A stretch of DNA of 64,000 bases from Tricholoma matsutake (GCA_026075535.2 AP026542.1:1-64000), one strand, 5' to 3'; counted from the first letter of the stretch, positions 9,991 to 22,090 are shown. A program made the numbers and translations. The notes: a model not told the origin generated them from the letters alone.

Positions 9991-12577
9991 CTTGTTACAG
10001 CAAACCTACTGCTGTTGTTGTCACTGCCCATAGCAGAACAAAGTTAGTCTCCTACATATTCATGTCTTGCTGGGAATCTTGATTTGTCATGTTGTCAGAT
10101 GAAAAAACTGTCATTGTCTCAGATGACTCTGAGGTGTAAGGATATTGTTGTATGTGTCTCAGCTCATGGTTTGATTGTACTGTCTTAGGGAGGTTGTCGA
10201 TACCCCAAGCCCATTGAAGAAAAAATTGGTGTGAGTACCTGTGCCTGCACCATTTTATTATTTTTGATGTCAATTTATTGTGTTGTATCAGACAGAAACC
10301 TGTTGTTGTCTCAGATGACTCGGAATTGTAAGATAATTGTTGATTGTGTATCGTGCCATGATCTGATTGTGGTATCATTGAGAGGTTGTTGATATGCCAA
10401 GCCCGTCAAAGAAAAAATGCATGTCAGTACCTGTACCTTTATTTTATTTTTTGATATGGTATAAATGTCAAGTAGTTGATGGTCTTGAGGTTCAAGCTCC
10501 CCGACACCAGGTTCCTCTGCCTATGATCAGCTTCCTCCAGTGTCCACATCATATGTGCCATCTTGTGTTGTGTTCTAAAATTATTATCTTATTGTCTGAA
10601 ATATAAGTAGGGTCCTGGCAGCGCTGCAGGCATTATCAAGTGCTAATCAACTTCCTGTGTTTGGGATGGCTGTGTGCGTTATCAGCCTGTCAGTCACTGG
10701 TCCCTCTCCAATTTATTTTGTATGTTTGCAGCACTTCAGATGATGTCACCACAGCAGATTGTAAGGATAAGGAAAGACCATGAGTTTTGTTGTTCAACAA
10801 ATTACTACCTCTCTCAGCAGTTGCTTTACAGACCTCTGAAAGAGGCTGCCACCCAATGTGCCATCCATCCTGAGTGTGTCTTCCACTCTAACTGTTGTGC
10901 ATATATTTATTTTTGTTGTTGCAGTCGAATCAAAGTCAAGACAGAGAAGGCCTTGTATGTGGAGGCTGTCCAGTCGTGCATCTCTTGCCATGTTATTGAC
11001 ATTCTTCCATTTTCTTATTTTTGTCTAGAGCTGATGCTGTGACTGTTCGAAAAGGGAAAGAGCATGGGCTTGCCTCATGCATCTGTAGCATACTTCAGGC
11101 TGTTGATTAGTTTGCTCACATTCTGTCCTTTTTTTTAGTCCTGCCCATGTCTCAGAAAGGGCTGTCAGATTGAGTCCTGAACTGTCTGAAAACGAGTGGC
11201 CAGCCACTCTGCCGTATGTTTTTTCTCTCTTAGTTTGAAATCCTGCTTAACAATCTACTGTTATCATTTTAGTCCTGCAATTGATACTCAAGAGGTGTTG
11301 AAGTCCCCCTTTGTCAATACCAATGATGATGCTGTTACCGACTCAGCAGAAGATGCTGTAGAGCTTCAAGAAATTCAGTGCATTGATTGTCTGGTTCGCA
11401 ATTGTTTGCTTATTGCATCCACATCTCTGCTAGCCATCATGAGCATCAAGATGAGGATTTGTTGAGGGATGTCATGCTGCAAAGCATTCAGGATCCTGAG
11501 CTGATGCCCTTTTATGAGGGGCTTCCTGATCTTGGGTATACTTTTTTCATAAGGTTTTACTAGTCTGGTCTGATCTTTGCTTTACTCTAGTGTGTATCGT
11601 GCTGTTTGACAGTTCTTGTATGTCACCACATCTGGAATGGGTGTTGTTACACTCAGTGACATCCAGAGTCTCTTTGGCAATGGTGTCATTCAGTGTGTTT
11701 TGTTTCATGATTCGTCCATCCTGTAAATGCTCAGGTTCATATGCAGCACTCTTGTAAGAGCACTGCTCTTCACGAAGTCGGGCTTTTTTATCAATCCTGC
11801 CCAAGCATCTCCCAACCTTTTCATTGCCAAACAAGGCTGACTAAAACTGACATGACAGGTATCCTTACCAAATGCGTGATTATTTCTGAAGGCTTTACAG
11901 GCTCCACCAATAACATCAAGATGGTTCATAAGGTTACATTAGCCCCCTTTCAGCAGGAGTTCAGGCATGATACAACGGTTTGGGGGAAGGCACTTGACTT
12001 TTACTCAATGTCATGTGCAGTTTCCATTGATGGTGTCTCTTTTATGACACGACCCAAGGTCACTCCATATGGCTCTACTTCAGGTTTGTCTGTCCTGTCT
12101 TTCTGTACAATGATTTACAATATAGCATTTAGGGCGCAGTGGCTCTGTCTCTGCCTCCTCCTCTCCTCATAAGGGTGGTTCTCAAGTTGTCTCTGTCATG
12201 CAGAGTCCTGGTCCAGCATGTCGACCAGATAACTATGTCACAACATGGACTTATGATCAGCAAGGTATTTATTTTTTTTACTTTTGTTTTTTTTTCAAAC
12301 TACTGATTGCCTTTTCTGTTCTATACTCCCAATTTACAACAGAACTGCTGGAAATGGGGGGAAAGAGTTTACATTCTTTGATAAGGACTTTGCCAGACTC
12401 ATGGAATGGCCACTGTACAAATGTGGCTCCCAAGATCTGCCATTGGATTCATTGGTAACTGTTGGCTATACCCTCAACTCCTTTGGTGGTGATCCATATG
12501 GCGAGCATGGTCCTATGAGTCTGTTGATGAATGTCCATTTCATCATGTTATTGTCTCTGCCTAATACTTCCATCTGA
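9990..12577 (+). pseudogene. Intron-rich hypothetical gene relic
   Basis: A series of exon-like blocks separated by 45-80 nt GT-AG introns. Early blocks repeat: KPTAVVVTAHS (about 10005-10040), EKTVIVSDDSEV (10098-10134) followed by VVDTPSPLKKKL, and QKPVVVSDDSEL (about 10290) followed by VVDMPSPSKKK. Later blocks include 11139-11213 (PAHVSERAVRLSPELSENEW), the exon from 11273 after a 59-nt intron, 11859-12080 (KMVHKVTLAPFQQEFRHDTT) and 12343-12577 (LPLDSLVTVGYTLNSF). The later blocks resemble recurrent transposon-associated hypothetical proteins of Agaricomycetes; their function is unknown. Several junctions do not keep phase (near 11430, 11690, 12264) and one acceptor AG is lost (about 10386), so it is probably a pseudogene. 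Confidence 0.5.
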
Positions 12578-12592
12578 CCATCGTTGTATCAT

Positions 12593-12682
12593 TACTGTAT
12601 TTCTTGTCGATGCTCTTGTGTATACTGTATTTCTTGTTGACACTCTTGTGTATACTGTATTTCTTGTTGATGCTCTTGTGTA
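12593..12682. repeat. 30-bp tandem repeat, three copies
   Basis: Three copies of a 30-bp unit, TACTGTATTTCTTGTTGATG plus CTCTTGTGTA. In one frame it encodes a ten-residue repeat VFLVDALVYT, but no larger protein surrounds it. Confidence 0.9.
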
Positions 12683-13238
12683 TATGGTATATGACTGCCC
12701 GATTGTACTAATAGTTGATTAGCGGTTGTGCAAGTATATTATTATGTGACTTCTGTGATTGCCTGAACAGTTTGAATATGAATGCAAGTCGTTAGTGCAG
12801 AGATTCAATGTGCGTCGTCACCAATGAGAATGATCATGTGATTGTGGTTGATGTTTGTTGTCACATGATTTTTTTCCCTGCTCATTGACCACAACATCTG
12901 TTCTTTGCTGCTTACTTTGAGATACAATTGCTTCATGTTTTTGCATTGGCTGCTCTCTACTTTCTCTATGTTGATTGTTCTCTGTCCCTAAACTATGTGC
13001 AGAAGGTAATCCAAGCTTCTGCTTGTAACGTGTTGACAAACTATACTTTGGTTCAGCACCAGCTTTGCAGACCACACCTTGCTCTCTCTATGCAAGAGTG
13101 TCTTGTGGTTCTGCTAGAGCCACTTCCTGGTGTTCTATCTCGCATACATGGCACTCTCTTGGATACATGCAAGGTCACTCTGCTTGCTGTCTCCTGTAAA
13201 ACAATGATTGATGTTTTTTTCTACCCCAGGTTCGTGCT

Positions 13239-13532
13239 GTGCAACTTCAGCCAGTATGTTCAGTTCCTTTGGTATCACAGGGTGTTTTGTCTTGCCCTGC
13301 TGGTGCTATCTGCTGCCCTTGTCAGGTAGAAAGTTCTGCCTTGACTGTTGTGTATCATCAGTTGCATGTGCAACGATGTGAATGTTGTATTGCGTCTTGC
13401 CCCATCGGTGCTCGCTGCTGCCCTTGTCATGTAGAAGGTTCTGCCTCAGTTGCTGTCTGTCCTTGGTTGCAAAGTGTGTTTGGTGTCATGTCTTCAGCTC
13501 GCTGTCTCTTTCTTGTTGAATACCTGGGTTGA
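13239..13532 (+). repeat. 109-bp duplication with Cys-rich ORF
   Basis: The segment starting near 13289 (GTCTTGCCCTGCTGGTGCTA) recurs near 13398 with a period of about 109 bp. The open frame across both copies reads SCPAGAICCPC and SCPIGARCCPC, a repeated Cys-rich motif in a 97-residue ORF. I recognise no family. It may be translated, but the surrounding region is decayed, so I record it as a repeat. Confidence 0.45.
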
Positions 13533-13695
13533 TTTTTTTTGAGGTTTAAGAGTGACATATCATACTTTGCCAGCTTTGTGCTGTACCCATGTTTCAATCT
13601 TTTTGTTTCTATATCTTGTTTGGCTGTGTGTAAATTAATGATACTCCTCTCCTGCATATCTGCTTTCAATTGTTCCAAGTCATCTGTTTGTTTGT

Positions 13696-15450
13696 GTGCA
13701 TGCTCTTCCTCAATGTCATATCACTGTGACTTGTCATCATGTGTTTCTTAGTCTTTTTCAAAACCAATGCAGATGCCATGATTACACAGTTATGTCAGGT
13801 TCCCTGAACAATGTGTGGTCAGCTGCATCTGCACATGCCCCATCTCGGGCTCTAGTGAGAGGCTCTATTGTGTATGGTGTGACTTTACTTATGGTGGCCA
13901 GCAACCTTGTTAACATATATATTGCCATGCTCGCTGATCTGCATACATCTTCGTGTATCAGCTCTCATAGGCCTTGGCAGCAAAAAATATCCTCTTCTGT
14001 GATGCCAGTGCCTGCAAATCATTTGAGCTGCAGCATGTTGCCCATGGGTGGAGGTAGATCTCATCTGTTTCCATATCTTTCTATTGCACCATTTATCAAG
14101 AAAGATAATAGCCATATCTCTGCTGATCATGTTTTTAAATATGTAGACCATGTAGATGAGATAGGCTGCTTAAATTACCCTGTCGAGCAAGGCTTTGCTT
14201 ATGTTGATTTAGCACTTGGTGATATTGTACTTGTCTCTAAACAGGCAATTGAAAAAATAGCATGTATCCATAACATTACCCTTGGCTCTTGTTGGCATCT
14301 ACCCAAGGATCAACTTGTAAAAGCTTTTGAGGGACACAACTGCATCAACTGCAATCTGTATACTTCTGTCTTTGACCCAGTACTTTCTTCTGATTGTAGG
14401 AAAAAAATCACATCAGCAAAGCGATATGTAAATCTTACCAAGGAGCAGAAGAAGGAACTCACTGATGCTGAAAATGTCAGGGCTCAGGTTCGTCCATATC
14501 ACTGTAGGCCTAAAGTTGATAAATCTAAAGTAGATAAACTTGAACTTAAAGTTGATAAGCCTAAAGTAGTAAGCTCAAAGGCATCAGAAATTAGCCCACC
14601 TCCATGTGTGTTTCCTCCTGTTGCACTGACAGAGGATTTGAGTGAAACCATTATTACAGATTGGTGTAAAAGTTCCAAACCTTCATCAATTGAGGAGGCT
14701 GGTTGTGCTGTATGTGGAGAATTGGTCCCAATCACACAGCTAAGTCATCTCAAGTCCGTTAAAACTATGCTCAACATTTTAAGTGCTGCTGGTGTGACTA
14801 GGGTGGAACATAAATCAGCTTCTCACAAAATTTCTGAGTTTAAGGGACCTGTGCTTGACTACCAATGTGACAAGATCTGTAATACCTGCTGTCAAAGTAT
14901 CAGAAAAGGCAAGGTACCACAGCTAGCACTAGCCAACAACCTTTGGCTTGGTCCTGTTCCAAAAGTGCTATCTGACCTTAATTTCATAGAAAGAATGCTT
15001 GTAGCTCATATACATCACAATTGTTGCTTTATCAAAGTAGCTTCTAGTGGGCTTAGAGAAATGGTTGCTCATGTGATTGCATTTGAAACTCCTATGCCAA
15101 AGGTATACAATATTCTGCCACCTCCTGTTGATGAACTTGATGATATTCTTGCAATATTATTTACAGGACCAGCAAAACCTACTGAAGCTGATCTGTCTTG
15201 TGTACCCCTTTTGGTTAGGAGGAATCAGGTAGCAAAAGCACTTGAATGGCTTAAATTGAATCATATTGACTATAGTGATTTGGACATATCATATGAAAAT
15301 CTTAACAAGTATCCAGAGGACTGTCCTCCTGTTTCTGTTGAATATCATCATGATCTCTCTAATAAGGTTCCAGAAGGAACAAGTGTATTTGATAAGGATC
15401 TGGAGGATGGTGTTGCAGCTGGTGAGTGCCCCTTTATTGTACATTGTTAG
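13696..15450 (+). pseudogene. Helitron protein N-terminus (DUF6570-like)
   Basis: A 584-residue frame whose true start is uncertain; recognisable Helitron protein begins around 14100-14200. Visible blocks are GCAVCGELVPITQLSH (a CxxC pair), YQCDKICNTCCQSIRKGK (second Cys group) and VPQLALANNLWLGPVP, the pattern of the DUF6570-type region that precedes the Helitron-like domain in fungal elements. A KVDK-rich repeated linker lies at about 14505-14570. The frame ends only because the solo LTR enters at 15445; skipping it joins GECPFIVH to GLTGAELD without a frameshift. Codon use and preservation are better here than downstream. Confidence 0.8.
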
Positions 15451-15842
15451 GGCGACACCCACTATCTGCTAGCTAAGACTGTGTGGGTTCTCTCTACAAG
15501 AAGGGGGTGGGATCCACACTCATGATGGGGGAATTGATGGTTTTGATGCGAGGGGTTATTAATAGGTGAGTTTGTTGAGATAGGCCTTTCACACTGAAAA
15601 TGTAGGTGGAATACCTAAGAGAACACAACTGGGTCCCCTAGGTGTATATTTAGGGTTTATATACTATGTTACATATATTGTACATTGTTGTTACCAACAC
15701 GTGCGGACATCGTGTACATCTTGATGCATGCGAAATAAAATTCTCATGCTATCAAAGTGTAGTGTCATTTGGCATCATGTAGCATAATTCGACATAATAA
15801 ATAAAATGAAATTTTATTAGGTAATGGGGTGGTTTCCTAACA
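15445..15842 (-). repeat. Solo LTR inserted in Helitron
   Basis: 398 bp starting TGTTAGG and ending CCTAACA, flanked by the 5-bp duplication TACAT (15440-15444 and 15843-15847). It is closely similar along its whole length to the LTR at 26912-27322, which belongs to the minus-strand chromovirus, and lies in the same orientation. Deleting it with one TACAT restores the Helitron frame exactly. Confidence 0.95.
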
Positions 15843-15847
15843 TACAT

Positions 15848-16626
15848 GGACTTACTGGTGCAGAATTGGATACTAAAACTCTTGACATGCAAAAGGCAAT
15901 TGCTTTACATCACTGGGATAACAAAGGAAAGGCTCTTTCAATTGGACACAGTGCACAGGCAGAGTCTATTTACAAGAATCCTGGACTGTATCCATAGCTT
16001 TTCCCTTGGTTATTTCCATATGGTCATGGAGGCATTGGGTCTACCTCACTTTCTGACTCCTCATGTACCATGACAAAGGCTTTCAAAGAGACCCTGCTTT
16101 TCCTTTTGTAGCCTTCAGCCATGAACAAATCAAGGCAAGTACCACTGGAGGTTTTCTGTTAGCTGAAACAAAGAAGTTTGATGATATTGCACAGCATTTG
16201 CTCAATCTTGATCAAGATGTGCTTTCTACAATGGCAGTTAAGATGTCCAAAGGTGAAATTGTGAAACCATCTACACCAGAAGAAAGCAATTGTTTTCAAG
16301 TTATTCGAGACTTGAATCACATAGGTGGGAAGGTGTCAGGATCTGTCACTGCAAAAAAATACATGAGAAATGAGATTTGGTCATTGATAGCCTATGAGGG
16401 TGCACCACTTTGGTATATCACACTTTCTCCTGCTGATGAAATAAGGGATCGTATAGTAGACCCCACCTCTGACTTTCAGCAACAGATGGTTGAATATCTA
16501 GAAAGTGCATATCAAGGTGAGTATATCACAGGCACACAGGCTGATGTTCTGGCCAATGTGTCTGATGCTGCAAAATCTTCTGTCTATCATGACCCTACTG
16601 AAAGCTCCACCAATATCATGTGCTGA
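15848..16626 (+). pseudogene. Helitron Rep domain remnant, HUH motif deleted
   Basis: After the LTR the frame continues to LFPWLFPYGHGGIG, then needs a shift near 16060 into MYHDKGFQRDPAFPFVAFSH and STGG-FLLAE-like sequence (16063-16626). Both blocks are characteristic of the Helitron helicase-like N-terminal domain. LWYITLSPAD is followed at once by EIRDRIVDP. In intact fungal relatives a stretch containing the H-hydrophobic-H metal-binding motif lies between them; no HxH occurs anywhere in this ORF. The catalytic tyrosine region survives downstream as LLYVSDYIMK (two Tyr spaced by three, about 16995-17020). Family comparison is from memory, so the deletion is an inference, but the missing motif is directly visible. 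Confidence 0.75.
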
Positions 16627-16657
16627 AAAGTGTGGTAGTTGTAAAAAGTGTTGAAAT

Positions 16658-19600
16658 TTGAAAGCTTGGCAGGAAGGCTTTGCATTTACTGTAGATGATA
16701 TTGTTTCAAAGTCCAATATACATACCTGTAGTACTAACATCAATAGAGATGGTACACAGAACAGATCAAAGGCATATAAAAGTTGTACAGATAATAAATG
16801 GGGTAAATGTAAAGCATGGTTTCCTCATGAACTCTTTGAGCAAACAGAAGTTGACCCTGTAACTGGGGCACTCAATGTAAAGAAAAGAGAACCATGGATT
16901 AACAATTTCTCTAGAGTAATTTCATATGTGTTCCACTGCAATACTGATGTAACAAGTCTCAGATCTGGAACTGCCATCAAGGGTGTTCTTTTGTATGTGT
17001 CTGACTATATTATGAAAATGAGTCTGAAGACCCATGTTGTATTTGAATCCATTCGAACTGTTTTTCAGAAGAGTTCTGAAATGATTGGTGGCTGTGAAAA
17101 AAGTCATGTAAAGGCTAGGAAGCTTATGACAAAGATGGTCAATACGATGAGTGCAAAGCTTGAAATAGGTTCTCCTATGATTTTCATGTATTTACTTGGA
17201 AATCCTGACCACTACACCAGCCATAATTTTGTGCCGTTTTACTGGTTATCATTTGTTAATGAAGTAAGAAAGGCTTGGAGTGAGGACCTCAGTGGAGAGC
17301 CACCTGAAAAAGTTGCTATATTAAAACACAAAGGAAAGGTTATTGGAATATCAAATGTGTATGACTACATATACCGGCCTGTGGACATGGAGGACATGTC
17401 CCTTTATGATTGGATATCTACTTGTAAATGTGTAAAGTTTTCAACCAAACCTACTAAGAAGAAAACACAAACTTTTGTCAAAGATGAGGAGGATGATATG
17501 CAAGAGCAAGCTGTTCTTGAATCTGATACTGATCAACCTACAAATGAATTAGATAAAGATTGTGAACCTGAAGGCCCTTCTTGTTTACATAAATCCAAAA
17601 AGTCGAATTCTATACTACAGTTTTCAATGCCACATCCACTAATTGAAACACATGGCTTAAAGCGCTTTCCTGCTCCACTTGTACCCAACTTTGTAGGCCA
17701 AACCCTGCCTCATCGTGATCAAGGTGACAGAGAGTTTTATTGCACAACAATGCTTACATTGTTCAAACCCTGGTGGTCTGGTTCTTCACTCAAGTTAGTC
17801 AATGAGTCCTGGGATGAAGCTTCTGTTTCTCACAAGTTCACTGGACAGGAGGAAAGAATAATGCGTAATTTCAACATCTGCTATGAGTGTCTAGACCAAA
17901 GAGATGATTTTTTAACTGAATTAAAGAAAGGCGCCACAGCAGTACCTGGCTGGCTGGATGATGAATTTATCCCACATGAAATGAAACAGTCAGGAGTGTT
18001 GGATGAACTGGATCATGACTGTGATGCTATGCAAGCCGATGAGATTGAAATTGACAATCTGCAAAGTCACAGGTATCATCAGCAGATGAAATCTATGTCA
18101 TTGACCAAGCTTATTATGACAAAGCTAGGTTGGATGAAGCAGCTACCAGAAAGACTTCCCAAAAATATGGAGTCCACTTCTAATGAACCAGTTTCTGGCA
18201 TCTGTGCAGGATCAGAATGGAAGAATGTGGTTGCAGCTAAAAGGCATGCAATTCTTGAGGGGCAATTGAAAAATTTCCAACAGGATACCAGTGAGACTTG
18301 CTCATCTGCAGCCAATATATTAAAAGGTGTCAAGGTTGTTGACAAGGATTATCTGGGAAAAGAATGTACTAGTCCTGACTGGCAAAATGAAATGAATGAA
18401 GTAGCAAAGGACTTTCAGCTAAATGCAGAGCAGGAGTGTGCATGTCGCATAGTTGCCAACCACTCATGCCACTCATCTTCAGATCAGCTAAGGATGCACA
18501 TAGGTGGAATGGGTGGGACAGGCAAATCACAGGTGTTGAAAGCTTTAGTAGAGTTTTTCAAGTGTAAGAAATAATCTCACCATTTTTTAAATGTAGCACC
18601 TACAGGGAGTGCTGCTGCATTGCTTGGTGGTTCAACATATCATTATCTGTTTGGCATAAATGACTTTGCAATAGGGAAGTGTGCTAATCTGCAGCTGGCA
18701 GAGGTAAAACAGCAATTGCAAGGAGTAGAGTATGTTTTCATGGATGAGGTATCAATGTTATCCTGCAAATACATGTTCAGAATTCATGAGAGGCTTGCAC
18801 GAGTAATGAATATTACTGAACTTCCCTTTGGAGGTCTAAATATGATATTTGCAGGGGATTTTGCTCAGCTTCCACCTGCAATAGGGCAGGAGCATGCATC
18901 TTTGTATAGTAGGACAGTAGGTTCGAATCCAAAGAGCATTTGTGACCAAGAAGCTGCCATTGGGAAAGTGCTCTGGCATCAAATCACAACTGTAGTCATT
19001 CTGCGTCAAAATATGTGTCAAAAAACCCAGTCAGCTGTTGATGCAAAACTACGAGAAGCATTGAGCAACATGTGATACAAAGCATGCACACCCAATGACA
19101 TTGCATTTCTATGCTCTCGTATCTCCAGTGAGTTGGAAGGTCAGTTATCTGTGAACCAAAAACAGTTCCACAATGTGTCTATAATTACTACACTGAACCT
19201 ACCAAAAGACATTATCAATGACCTAGGGACACATAGATTTGCAGGAGAGACTGGGCAAAAACTTGTTACTTTCTATTCTGAAGATGTTATCAGCTCAACA
19301 GATGAACACATTTGTCCAAGAGGAAGTCCTTCACTTCAGTAGGAAAAAAGTGCCAGACACAGGTTCCTTCATTGTCACCAGCTCTTCAGCAGACTCTTTG
19401 GGATTTGCCACCCAGCAGTGACATGAAAAATATATCCAGGAAACTAATGCTTTGTTGTGGTCTGCCTGTAATAATACAGTTGAACAGTGCAACAGAACTA
19501 TGTATGACAAAAGGTCAAGATGCAATAGTTTATGACTGGCAGGCAACAAAGGGTTCAAGGAGTCAGTATATACTTGATACATTATTTGTGAAGCTTATTA

Positions 19601-20463
19601 ATCCACCCCAAACTATTCAGTTGGATGGTCTGCCTGTGAATGTTGTTCCTTTGACAAGAACCCTCTCCAATACACAGTGTGTTCTTCCCAGTGATGCAAC
19701 AATTAACATTTCTAGAAGTCAAGTAGAGGTGCTTCCAAACTTCGCTATGACTGATTATACATCACAAGGCAAGACTAGACTTTTTAATGTTGTTGATCTC
19801 TCAAGTGCAAGGAGTCATCAATCCTACTACACGGCATTGTTGAGGAGTGCATCAGCAGCAGGCACAGTGATATTACAAGGATTTGATGCATATAAAATCA
19901 CTGGAGGTGCTTCAGGTGCACTGCATCAGGAGTTCAGGGAGATTGAGATGCTAGATGACATAACAACATTGCATTACAATGGAAGGCTATCATCATCTGT
20001 GGTGGGTGACCATCGAAATGACTTAATATCTGCCTTCCACCTCACCAGAGGTGAACAGTATGTACCTTCACAAGTGCATCGAGCAATACGTTGGAAAACA
20101 AATGATCCCTTTCATCTGTCAAATGGGACAGAGGTTGACTGGAAAAATATGGACTCCTCCAAGCCAGCAGTTCCCACTTTACATCGTAACTTGAAAAAGA
20201 CAGTAGTATCTTGTTTTGTACCTGGAACTGGTTCAGTGCCTGACCCACCTGAACTTGAAAAGAAAAGAAAGCTCTGTGCTGAAAAGTTAGATATGAATAA
20301 ACCTGAGACTTTGACAAAAAAACAGACTGGGACAAGTCTTCCCTCTGTTAATCTCTCTTTTTATAGCTGTCCAAGAGGGTCACAGTGGAGTAATAACATT
20401 TGTGCATATGATGCCATCATATCTGTCCTGTACAACATATGGCTAGATGACCTGGCTTTGTGA
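16658..20463 (+). pseudogene. Helitron Pif1-type helicase
   Basis: One frame runs from 16658 to 19342, broken by TAA at 18572 and TGA at 19073, then shifts near 19330 to a frame ending at 20463. SF1 Pif1 motifs appear in order: Walker A GGMGGTGKSQ (about 18502-18531), APTGSAA, Walker B YVFMDEVSML, motif III AGDFAQLPPA, ILRQNM, and TDYTSQGKTR (about 19750). A 5'-3' DNA helicase of this type unwinds the Helitron during rolling-circle transposition. Upstream lie NPDHYTSHNFVPFYW and the acidic linker typical of the fungal elements. All catalytic motifs are still readable; only stops and one shift break it. Confidence 0.9.
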
Positions 20464-21198
20464 ACTCTCCAGTTTGAGGACCTTAATAATGAGTATCTGG
20501 GTCAGATTGCAGTCAGCTTCTCACAAATGCCACCTCATGGTACCACATACAGTCTTGAAGATGTCCGTGATTACATATGGCATCAGTTACAGAGAGCAAA
20601 TCCTGTTATCTTTCCTTGGGGTCGCTACACAGGCATCCAAAGTATATTGGATCATTTATTGTCTACAAATTGACCTATCATGTCATCATCGAGCCACTGT
20701 CCAAATAACCATCCAGTTGATAGAGCTGATGTACTCACCTCTTCTTGTCAAATTATACTCTTGCATGAAAGCTCTACTATACAGGCATTTGTCGACGATC
20801 ATTACATTGTATGTGCATCATGCTGCCATGTTTGTGGTGAACATCTCACAAGACAATATGCTTTTGAAGAGTCGCCTGCAATGATTGCTTTTGACATGTC
20901 ACAGCACCAGACTTCATTGCTGGAGAGCATAGTTATTGCAACAGTCAACAGGCAAAATATGACCTACAAGCTAAGAGGGGTCATGTATCATAGGGAAGAT
21001 CACTTCACCTCACGCTTCATCACAGAATCAGGTTCTGTATGGTACCACAACGGAATGTCCACTGGACATCAGATGGAGTATGAAGGCAACATCAGTGATA
21101 TTATACATGAGTTTGGAACATGTCGGTTACACATCACAGTTTGTGCGATTTATGTAAAACACTCTGGGTCTACAGAGAACTCGGATCTGCCATGCTGA
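20350..21198 (+). pseudogene. Helitron C-terminal USP-like cysteine peptidase
   Basis: SNNICAYDAIISVLYNIW (about 20392-20445) has the spacing of a papain-like ubiquitin-protease Cys box. Downstream comes a zinc-finger-like cluster CASCCHVCG (about 20815-20840) and then REDHFTSRFI...VWYHNGM (about 20995-21055), matching a USP His box. Two TGA stops (20461, 20671) interrupt it without a frameshift. Protease domains at the C-terminus are known in some Helitron lineages (OTU in plants and animals); here the boxes look USP-like. The role is unproven; processing of the polyprotein or deubiquitination of host factors are possibilities. Confidence 0.6.
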
Positions 21199-21839
21199 AA
21201 GCAACGGCCCACACAAACCAGTTATATGGAATTCATATGATTTACATAGGTATCTAATGAAAATGTTCTTGGTTTTTGTTGCCTACAAGTACTTCTGTAG
21301 TCAATGATTACATCTTTTCAAATCCTGTATATATTGTCATTGATTCATTTGTATATTCAAGTTCTCTAGGCATCCATTAGTATGGATATACTTCCCCAGT
21401 CCCAAGATGAAAAGGAGAAACTGACAATGGTTGTAGATTGAAGTCTTGTGACATGACTTGCATTGATTTTTGTGATGGTGAGTCACTTATATATTGCATC
21501 AATTTTTTTCCCACACTTTCTTGGGCTCCTGCTCGGATGGGTTTGGGATGCTCCTCCCTACGGGGTTGGACCAAGTCCCCTCATGTCTGACTGTACTGAC
21601 AGTTTCATATCCTGCTAGGTTTTCAATAACTACACTTCCTCTTGACGTCATTGTATGTTCAATTTCTTTTCACAATTCATATCATCTCAACTTTTCATTT
21701 TGGTAGAGGACTGTTGATCCTTCCACTGTCAACTGATTTTCATGAAACAGAAAGTTCTGCTCTCATACCCATAAATTTCTGTTATGATGTGCAACCCACA
21801 ACACTACCCCAGCTATACCATCAATCGGTGGCTGTTTGA
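21199..21839. other. Possible Helitron 3' region, no gene
   Basis: No coding domain seen. The Helitron 3' terminus (hairpin plus CTRR) should lie somewhere here, but I cannot point to it with confidence. Confidence 0.35.
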
Positions 21840-22090
21840 CCTTCTGACAAAACAATGGGTTGCTCTCTGTCAATGTTGACTTGTTACTCTGCAGTTATCC
21901 TTTACTTACTCTCAGCAAGGTATGATATCTATTTCCTTATCCTTCCTTGCCACTCATACTCAAATGCCAACGTTCAGATTTACAAATACCCAAACTCAGA
22001 CTTCCTGTTCAATGCCAAGTCACCACACATATGCAATCTTTGCCATCTACAGATGGTTTCAAAAAATCAGTAGAATGGCCATTGTAGTGA
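21840..22090 (+). repeat. Copy of an inverted dispersed repeat (left)
   Basis: About 240 bp that matches, on the opposite strand, 24665-24905. Shared stretches include GATATCTATTTCCTTATCCT-like sequence, CCCAAACTCAGACTTCCTG and GCCATCTACAGATGGTTTC. The aligned frames give similar but undiagnostic peptides, so this may be a duplicated gene relic. Confidence 0.6.

Larger units (their letters stand above)
13696..21198 (+). mobile_element. Helitron, decayed and interrupted
   Basis: Coding remains of one large fungal Helitron protein lie in order on the plus strand: DUF6570-like N-terminus, Helitron-like Rep remnant, Pif1-type helicase and a USP-like C-terminus. It is broken by a solo LTR (15445-15842), frameshifts (about 16060, 16610 and 19330) and in-frame stops (about 15995 TAG, 16660 TGA, 18572 TAA, 19073 TGA, 20461 TGA, 20671 TGA). 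I could not fix the termini (5' TC, 3' hairpin plus CTRR). The intron-rich relics upstream could be captured or merely adjacent. Without the HUH motif the copy would be unable to initiate rolling-circle transposition. Confidence 0.9.
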
